From DAOQVR01 sp035341665 (lineage in GTDB: Bacteria; Chloroflexota; Anaerolineae; JAAYZQ01), in assembly GCA_035341665.1 (NCBI GenBank), contig DAOQVR010000008.1, positions 62,001 to 126,000 of the forward strand: a DNA stretch of 64,000 nt, written 5' to 3'. Below the pieces are notes generated by a model. That model was not told where the DNA came from, made no database searches, and was given only the letters and a program-made list of their open reading frames with translations. The translations under genes were made by a program, and so were the position numbers. Of this stretch, positions 59,104 to 64,000 are shown piece by piece; position 1 is the stretch's first letter; each line of letters opens with the position of its first letter.

Positions 59104-60078
59104 GTGACCGAGCTTGCCCTGGGCGATATTGTGGCGGCCCGCCAGCGACTTGGTTCGCATGTATGGCGGACGCCACTCCTCCCGTCAGAAGAGCTCGGCC
59201 GCCGTGCTGGAGCCCAAGTCTACCTGAAGCTTGAATGCTGGCAGCACACCGGCTCTTTTAAGGTGCGCGGTGCGCTCAGCAAGCTTGCCAGCCTGGAGCC
59301 CGAGGAGTGCGCGCGCGGCGTCGTCACCGCATCGGCCGGCAATCATGGCCTAGGCGTGGCGTACGCTGCCAAGGCTCTCGGACTGGCGCCGGCTACCATC
59401 TTTCTGCCGGAGGTCGCCACCGAGACCAAGGTTCGGCATCTTGTGGCCATGCACTGCCACCTCCGTCGCGCCGGCGCCGATTATGACGCGGCGCACGCGC
59501 AGGCCGCGCGATATGCAAACGCCCAGGGAGCCCTCTACCTGTCGGCCTACGACGATCTGGCCGTCATCGCGGGACAGGGCACAGTCGCCCTCGAGGTCTT
59601 GGAGGAACTCCCGGATGCTGACCTTCTCCTGGTCCCGATCGGGGGCGGCGGGCTCGTGGCCGGCGTTGCCGTCGCGGCCCGCGCATTGCGCCCTGGGATC
59701 CGAATCATCGGCGTACAGCCGGAGGCATCGCCTGCTGCCTACCTGTCGTTGAGGGACGGCCGGCCCTACGAGACCTTCCCCGCCGAGTCGACCATCTGCG
59801 ATGGCCTGGCGGGCGGCTTTGGACGCATGCCATTCGAGGTAGCCGGCCGCCTTATCGACGATGTTCTGCCAGTGCCCGAAAGCGCTGTCCGGCACGCGGT
59901 TGCCTGGCTCGCCACGCACGAGCAGCTGCTGGTGGAAGGTTCGGGCGCGATCGCGATCGCACCGCTGCTGGCCGGCAAAGCCCTGTCTCCGGGCCGGCGT
60001 GCGGTTGCCATACTGACCGGCCGCAACATCGACTCTCTCCTGCTGAGGCAGTGCCTGGAGGAGTTCGACGACGCATGA
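59104..60078 (+). CDS. ilvA: Threonine/serine dehydratase (PLP fold type II)
   Basis: 324 aa; deaminates threonine to 2-oxobutanoate, or serine to pyruvate. The PLP lysine is in GSFKVRGAL, the phosphate loop is GGGGLVAG, and SAGNHGLGVAYAAK is the family signature. There is no ACT domain, so it is of the short TdcB-like, non-isoleucine-inhibited type. GTG 59104 with AGGTGG upstream is chosen over TTG 59071. It overlaps the next gene by ATGA. Confidence 0.92.
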   Translation: MTELALGDIVAARQRLGSHVWRTPLLPSEELGRRAGAQVYLKLECWQHTGSFKVRGALSKLASLEPEECARGVVTASAGNHGLGVAYAAKALGLAPATIFLPEVATETKVRHLVAMHCHLRRAGADYDAAHAQAARYANAQGALYLSAYDDLAVIAGQGTVALEVLEELPDADLLLVPIGGGGLVAGVAVAARALRPGIRIIGVQPEASPAAYLSLRDGRPYETFPAESTICDGLAGGFGRMPFEVAGRLIDDVLPVPESAVRHAVAWLATHEQLLVEGSGAIAIAPLLAGKALSPGRRAVAILTGRNIDSLLLRQCLEEFDDA

Positions 60079-60758
60079 CCCACATCGTGCTCTTTGACCT
60101 GGACGAGACGCTCTACGCACCGACCACCGGTGTAATGGACTGCATTCGTGACCGCATGCTGGAGTACGTGCAAACGCATCTCGGCCTAACGCCGGCCGAG
60201 GCAGATGCTGTGCGCCGGCGCTACCTCCGCGACTATGGGACCACGCTTCGGGGCTTGCAGATCGATCATCAGGTTGACCCCGAGGAGTACCTCCGCCTCG
60301 TTCACGACGTCCCACTCGACCGGCTCCTGCGGGAGAACCCTGAACTGGACGCCGTGCTGGCCTCGATCCCCCTGACAAAGACCGTCTTCACGAACTCATC
60401 GCGTGAGCACGCCGAGCGTGTTCTGTCCCTGCTTGGCATTCGGCGTCACTTCTCCCGGATCGTGGATGTACGCGACCTGCACTTTGAGAGCAAGCCACAC
60501 CCCGCCGCCTACCAGCGCGTGTGCGGGTTGCTGGGGGTCCGGCCACAGGAGTGTGTGATGGTGGAGGATAGCCTGCGCAACCTGCAGCCGGCCAAGGCGC
60601 TCGGCATGATCACGATCCTAGTCAGCGAGAGAGAGCCCGCGCCTGATGGCATCGTGGACGTTTCGGTCCGCAGGGTGGAGGAGATAGGGCAGGCGCTCGC
60701 CGAGCTTCATCTGGACGGCCCTCAGAACCGAAATCGACAGAGGCGGCGCGTGAACTGA
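60075..60758 (+). CDS. HAD-type phosphatase, pyrimidine 5'-nucleotidase-like
   Basis: 227 aa. HAD motif I is FDLDET, motif II is FTNSS, motif III is the Lys in FESKPHP, and motif IV is VMVEDSLRNL. The opening MTHIVLFDLDETLYAPTTGVMDCIRDRM resembles the yeast Sdt1/pyrimidine 5'-nucleotidase group. The substrate is not proven. ATG 60075 overlaps the dehydratase stop, implying coupled translation. Confidence 0.9.
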   Translation: MTHIVLFDLDETLYAPTTGVMDCIRDRMLEYVQTHLGLTPAEADAVRRRYLRDYGTTLRGLQIDHQVDPEEYLRLVHDVPLDRLLRENPELDAVLASIPLTKTVFTNSSREHAERVLSLLGIRRHFSRIVDVRDLHFESKPHPAAYQRVCGLLGVRPQECVMVEDSLRNLQPAKALGMITILVSEREPAPDGIVDVSVRRVEEIGQALAELHLDGPQNRNRQRRRVN

Positions 60759-60803
60759 TCAAGCCTGAGCGAAGCTGGCGTTGACTCTATCAGCTACTGC
60801 GAC

Positions 60804-60832
60804 TTGCCGATCTGGGGGATCCATGGTACTCT
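60804..60832 (+). promoter_or_regulatory. Weak promoter before small ORF/aminotransferase
   Basis: TTGCCG (60804-60809), a 17-bp spacer and TACTCT (60827-60832). The match is modest. Confidence 0.35.
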
Positions 60833-60868
60833 GATGGTGCCCGCTCACCACAGAGGAAGTACGTTCTG

Positions 60869-61066
60869 TTGCCGACGACAGACGCCGAATGGATGGCCCA
60901 GGACCCTTTGCTGGTTCGCATGAGTCGCCAGGCTCGTGATGGCGAGGTTTCCCGGCACCCCGGGTTTGGGTGGCGCCGCAAGGCCGCAGAGGCCGAGCGA
61001 AGAGCTGCCGAGCGCTGGAAAGGGCGGCAATCCCCACAACAACAGACAAGCAAGGAGGCTTTCTGA
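60869..61066 (+). CDS. Small ORF coupled to the aminotransferase
   Basis: Up to 65 aa from TTG 60869, or about 57 aa from ATG 60893 (MAQDPLLVRMSRQARDG). It is rich in Arg/Glu/Ala, probably helical, with no known family. Its TGA overlaps the aminotransferase ATG (TGATG), a usual sign of translational coupling. The aminotransferase also has its own AAGGAGG inside this ORF, so the small ORF may be chance or a short leader-type gene. Confidence 0.4.
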   Translation: MPTTDAEWMAQDPLLVRMSRQARDGEVSRHPGFGWRRKAAEAERRAAERWKGRQSPQQQTSKEAF

Positions 61067-62292
61067 TGGATCCTAATCACAGGCTGGACGGCCACGTTAC
61101 AACCGATTGGGATGGGGCGCTGGCCAGGCGCAACGTCCGCATGAAGAGCTCTGTGATTCGAGAACTGCTCAAGTTCACGATGGAGCCAGACGTCATCTCT
61201 TTTGCCGGCGGCCTGCCGGCACCAGCTGCCTTCCCCGTTCGCGATTTTCAGGATGCCTGCGCCTGGGTTCTGAGCCGAGAGCCCGAGCTGGCGCTCCAAT
61301 ACGGCACCACGGAAGGTTACCCCCCACTCAAGCAGTATCTGATCGAGGCGATGGCCAAGTACAACGTACCTGCAGCGCATGCCAATCTCCTGTTCACCAA
61401 CGGCTCCCAGCAAGCGCTCGATCTCCTCGGCAAGGTCTTTATCAACTCCGGCGACAAGATCATCGTCGGACTGCCGACCTACCTGGGAGCCATTCAGGCG
61501 TGGAATGTGTACGGGCCCGACTATATTGGAGTGCGCGAGGAGCCGGACGGGATGTGCCTGGACGACGTCCAGCGTGTCTTGGAGACCCAGCCCGGCGTCA
61601 AGTTCATCTATGTGTTGCCCAACTTCCACAATCCGGCCGGTACGACCATGTGCTTCGACAAGCGCGTGCGGCTCGTCGAGTTGGCAGCCAAGCACGGCGC
61701 CTTCATCATTGAGGACGATCCCTACGGAGAGCTGCGGTACGAGGGCGAGGATATCATCCCAATCTGCGCGTTGCACAAGGAGAACACTATCTACATGAGC
61801 ACGTTCTCCAAGACACTGGCGCCGGGGCTAAGGCTCGGCTGGATTGTGGCACCCGAGAAGGTGATCGGCAGACTTATCAACGCCAAGCAGGGTGCCGACC
61901 TCAACACCAGCACCCTCGTCCAGCTCGTGACGTATGATATCTGCCAGCGAGGCCTGATTCGGGCGCACGTCCGAAAGGTCCGCAAGCTGTACCACGAGCG
62001 CCGCGACACCATGCTGGCGGCCATGCAGGAGCACTTCCCGGCTGAGGTGACCTGGACCCGGCCGCAGGGCGGCCTTTTCCTCTGGGCCTGCATGCCCCAG
62101 TTCATTGACGCCGACGACTTGCTGAAGGTAGCAATCCAGGAGCGGGTTGCCTTTGTGCCCGGCCATGCCTTCTACCCACCCGGGTACACCGAAGGACGCT
62201 CTTGCATGCGGCTCAACTTCTCCTATTGTGCCCCGGAAGTCATCCGTGAGGGTGTCGCACGTCTGGGCCGCGCTATCAAGCGCGAGCTCTAG
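61066..62292 (+). CDS. PLP-dependent aminotransferase (2-aminoadipate/aromatic type, class I)
   Basis: 408 aa, fold type I. The N-terminal SFAGGLPAPAAFPV and GTTEGYPPLKQYL are typical of the LysN/2-aminoadipate aminotransferase and MocR-catalytic-domain group. The PLP Lys is in YMSTFSKTLAPGLRLGWIVAP, and the Asp-x-Tyr pair is in IEDDPYGELRY. AAGGAGG lies 7 nt before ATG 61066. The substrate could be 2-aminoadipate, aromatic or branched-chain amino acids, and sequence alone does not decide. Confidence 0.93.
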   Translation: MDPNHRLDGHVTTDWDGALARRNVRMKSSVIRELLKFTMEPDVISFAGGLPAPAAFPVRDFQDACAWVLSREPELALQYGTTEGYPPLKQYLIEAMAKYNVPAAHANLLFTNGSQQALDLLGKVFINSGDKIIVGLPTYLGAIQAWNVYGPDYIGVREEPDGMCLDDVQRVLETQPGVKFIYVLPNFHNPAGTTMCFDKRVRLVELAAKHGAFIIEDDPYGELRYEGEDIIPICALHKENTIYMSTFSKTLAPGLRLGWIVAPEKVIGRLINAKQGADLNTSTLVQLVTYDICQRGLIRAHVRKVRKLYHERRDTMLAAMQEHFPAEVTWTRPQGGLFLWACMPQFIDADDLLKVAIQERVAFVPGHAFYPPGYTEGRSCMRLNFSYCAPEVIREGVARLGRAIKREL

Positions 62293-62369
62293 CGCAACGC
62301 GAGCGCTCGAGCACTGGGGCCAAGGTACCTCAGGGAGAGGATTACGTCAACTAGGCCTCATCGGGCAAC

Positions 62370-62398
62370 TTGACAGATTGGGTCAGTCTCTGTATACT
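62370..62398 (+). promoter_or_regulatory. Promoter of acyl-CoA ligase gene
   Basis: Perfect TTGACA (62370-62375), a 17-bp spacer and TATACT (62393-62398) with an upstream TG. It is one of the strongest promoters in the window. Confidence 0.75.
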
Positions 62399-62475
62399 AC
62401 CTTATAGTGCAGCAGCGCACACTGGCGCTGCGGCAAAGCTGAGCGGCAGATTCGGTCCATGAAAGGAGGATGAAC

Positions 62476-64000
62476 GTGGAGAAGCCCTGGCTCAAGGAGT
62501 ATGATCGAGGTGTGCCCGCGACTATCGACTATCCGAGAGTACCCATCCACCAGTTCCTGATAGACACGGCAAACAGGTTTCCGGATAGGGCCGCTACGGT
62601 CTTTGGAAACGTGGTGGAGCCCCTGCATGATCGTCTGTTGGATGCCTCTCTGTCATACCGTGAGATTCTGGCGCTGACGAAGCGCTTTGCCTCTGCGCTG
62701 CAGAAGCTCGGAGTCCGAAAGGGCGATAGAGTCGCTATCTTTCTCCCCAACTGCCCTCAGTTCGTTGTCGCGTACTATGCGACGACGATGATCGGCGGGA
62801 TTGTGGTGCCATGCAACCCCCAGTATGTAGCGCGCGAGCTCAAGCACCAGATCAACGATGCGGGCGCCAAGGTCATCGTCGGCCTTAGCTTGACCTACCC
62901 AGTGATCAAGCAGATCAGGGCTGAGACGCAGCTGGAGCACGTGATTGTCGCCAACATCAAGGAGTACTTCCCGGCTGCACTCAAGTTCCTCTTCACCGTC
63001 GCGAAGGAGAAGAAGGAGGGCCACTTTCAGGATATCTCGGGCGACGCCGCCACATACTGGTTTCAGGATGTGCTCGCCATGGGCGACGATGCCCCGTCCG
63101 CCGTCGAAGTGGTACCTGAGGACACGGGAGTTCTCATGTACACTGGAGGAACGACGGGTGTGTCCAAGGGAGCACAACTCACACACCGCAACCTGGTCGC
63201 CAACGCGGTCCAGACGTGCCGCTGGGTGGTGGACGGCAAGGAAGGCAAAGAGGTGATGCTCACGGCCCTGCCCCTCTACCACAGCTATGCCATGAGCGTG
63301 TGCATGAACAGCTCGGCGTATCTCGGCTCGACAATGATCCTCATCCCGAACCCGAGGGTGATTGTCCACGTCCTCAAGTCCATCAACAAGCACAAGCCCA
63401 CTCTGTACCCTGGAGTGCCGGCACTGTACGTAGCGATCAACAACTACCCGGGCCTGAGCAAGTACGAGATTTCCTCCATCCGCGTGTGCGTGAGTGGCGC
63501 TGCCGGCCTTCCGCCGGAGGTGCAGCAGCAGTTCGAGAGAGTCACCGGCGGCAAGCTGGTCGAGGGTTACGGCCTGAGCGAGGCGACCCCGGTCACGCAT
63601 GCCAACCCCATCTACGGGAAGCGCAAGGAGGGAAGCTGGATCGGCCTACCTTGGCCCGACACGACGGCGGTTATCATGGACCTGGAGACCGGCGAAACGC
63701 TGTTGGGTGTCGGGGAGATCGGGGAGCTGGTGATCCAGGGCCCGCAGGTCATGCTCGGGTATTGGAACATGCCGACAGAGACTGCCAACGTCTTGCGTGA
63801 GCACCCCAACCTTGGCCCGGGGAGGTGGCTCCACACCGGCGACATGGCGCGCATGGACTCCGACGGCTTCTTCCAGATTGTGGACCGCAAGAAGGATATG
63901 ATCCTGGGAGCGGGCGGCTTTAACATCTACCCGCGCGAAGTGGAAGAGGTGCTTTTCACGCACCCCAAAGTACTAGAAGCCGTCGCGGCAGGTGTACCGG
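62476..64000 (+). CDS. fadD: Long-chain acyl-CoA ligase, AMP-forming (3' end cut by window edge)
   Basis: At least 508 aa. Activates fatty acids to acyl-CoA by way of acyl-AMP and so feeds the beta-oxidation operon at 50-59 kb. The AMP-binding P-loop is MYTGGTTGVSKGAQLTHRN. VEGYGLSEATPV is the adenine/acyl site, and GRWLHTGDMARMDSDGFFQIVDRKKDMI is the hinge region. The C-terminal lid begins and is cut by the edge. AGGAGG abuts ATG 62470 but stands 6 nt before GTG 62476, so GTG is preferred. Confidence 0.95.
   Translation, partial: MEKPWLKEYDRGVPATIDYPRVPIHQFLIDTANRFPDRAATVFGNVVEPLHDRLLDASLSYREILALTKRFASALQKLGVRKGDRVAIFLPNCPQFVVAYYATTMIGGIVVPCNPQYVARELKHQINDAGAKVIVGLSLTYPVIKQIRAETQLEHVIVANIKEYFPAALKFLFTVAKEKKEGHFQDISGDAATYWFQDVLAMGDDAPSAVEVVPEDTGVLMYTGGTTGVSKGAQLTHRNLVANAVQTCRWVVDGKEGKEVMLTALPLYHSYAMSVCMNSSAYLGSTMILIPNPRVIVHVLKSINKHKPTLYPGVPALYVAINNYPGLSKYEISSIRVCVSGAAGLPPEVQQQFERVTGGKLVEGYGLSEATPVTHANPIYGKRKEGSWIGLPWPDTTAVIMDLETGETLLGVGEIGELVIQGPQVMLGYWNMPTETANVLREHPNLGPGRWLHTGDMARMDSDGFFQIVDRKKDMILGAGGFNIYPREVEEVLFTHPKVLEAVAAGVP

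Noticed and set aside
62370..62390. Possible second TetR operator at the fadD promoter (TGAC...GTCA)
   Set aside because: Only the outer four bases of each half match the palindrome at 50139, so it is too weak to claim co-regulation.

Overview
The window looks like part of the chromosome of a high-GC, probably facultative or anaerobic bacterium with peptidoglycan. A Chloroflexota (Anaerolineae-like) origin is the best guess. The reasons are the gene mix (rubrerythrin, tungsten/molybdenum aldehyde oxidoreductase, ETF-linked fatty-acid oxidation, LysM/YkuD wall enzymes, an LGFP-like 'VQYFER' segment), frequent GTG/TTG starts, and several apparently leaderless genes. This is inference, because no rRNA or other marker gene is present. 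No tRNA, CRISPR array, insertion sequence or phage gene was seen. Housekeeping promoters are easy to read: TTGACA-like, almost always 17 bp, then TAGAAT/TATACT/TACAAT.

Layout. 1-8.4 kb: mutS (cut by the left edge), an orphan OmpR-type regulator, rubrerythrin, a chlI/chlD-type chelatase gene read through a -1 frameshift site, degV, a Crp/Fnr regulator, and lgt. 8.6-18.3 kb: a three-part cell-wall hydrolase, scpA, a glycosyltransferase, an ECF vitamin/metabolite transporter (S, fused A-A', T), xpt and guaA. 18.3-21.1 kb (minus): an aldehyde:ferredoxin oxidoreductase operon with two MoaD-like proteins and a long structured leader. 21.4-28.2 kb: ftsH, a secreted metallopeptidase, gamma-glutamyltransferase and a nucleotidyltransferase-like unknown. 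28.3-31.1 kb: thiF/moeB-like and dinB-like genes, then fbp. 31.1-43.3 kb: a twelve-gene minus-strand run. It holds murJ, a HEAT-repeat protein, a methyltransferase, homoserine dehydrogenase, carboxypeptidase Taq, an SDR, a TrmO-SCP2 reading frame, a selenocysteine peroxiredoxin, an APH-like kinase, a frameshifted P-loop kinase, proC and a radical-SAM/HhH protein. 43.5-50 kb: envelope and hydrolase genes. 50.1-58.9 kb: a TetR-controlled beta-oxidation operon (thiolase, small unknown, 3-hydroxyacyl-CoA dehydrogenase, enoyl-CoA hydratase, two acyl-CoA dehydrogenases, etfB, etfA). 59-64 kb: threonine dehydratase, HAD phosphatase, a PLP aminotransferase and an acyl-CoA ligase cut by the right edge.

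The most notable points are recoding events. First, an A9 run carrying the heptamer A-AAA-AAG fuses a ChlI-like frame to a VWA frame, so one gene can give both the small and medium chelatase subunits. Second, a UGA stands exactly at the peroxidatic Cys position of a peroxiredoxin, followed by a hairpin that fits a bacterial SECIS. A structured leader of about 214 nt, starting at a strong promoter, precedes the Mo/W enzyme operon and is a riboswitch candidate.
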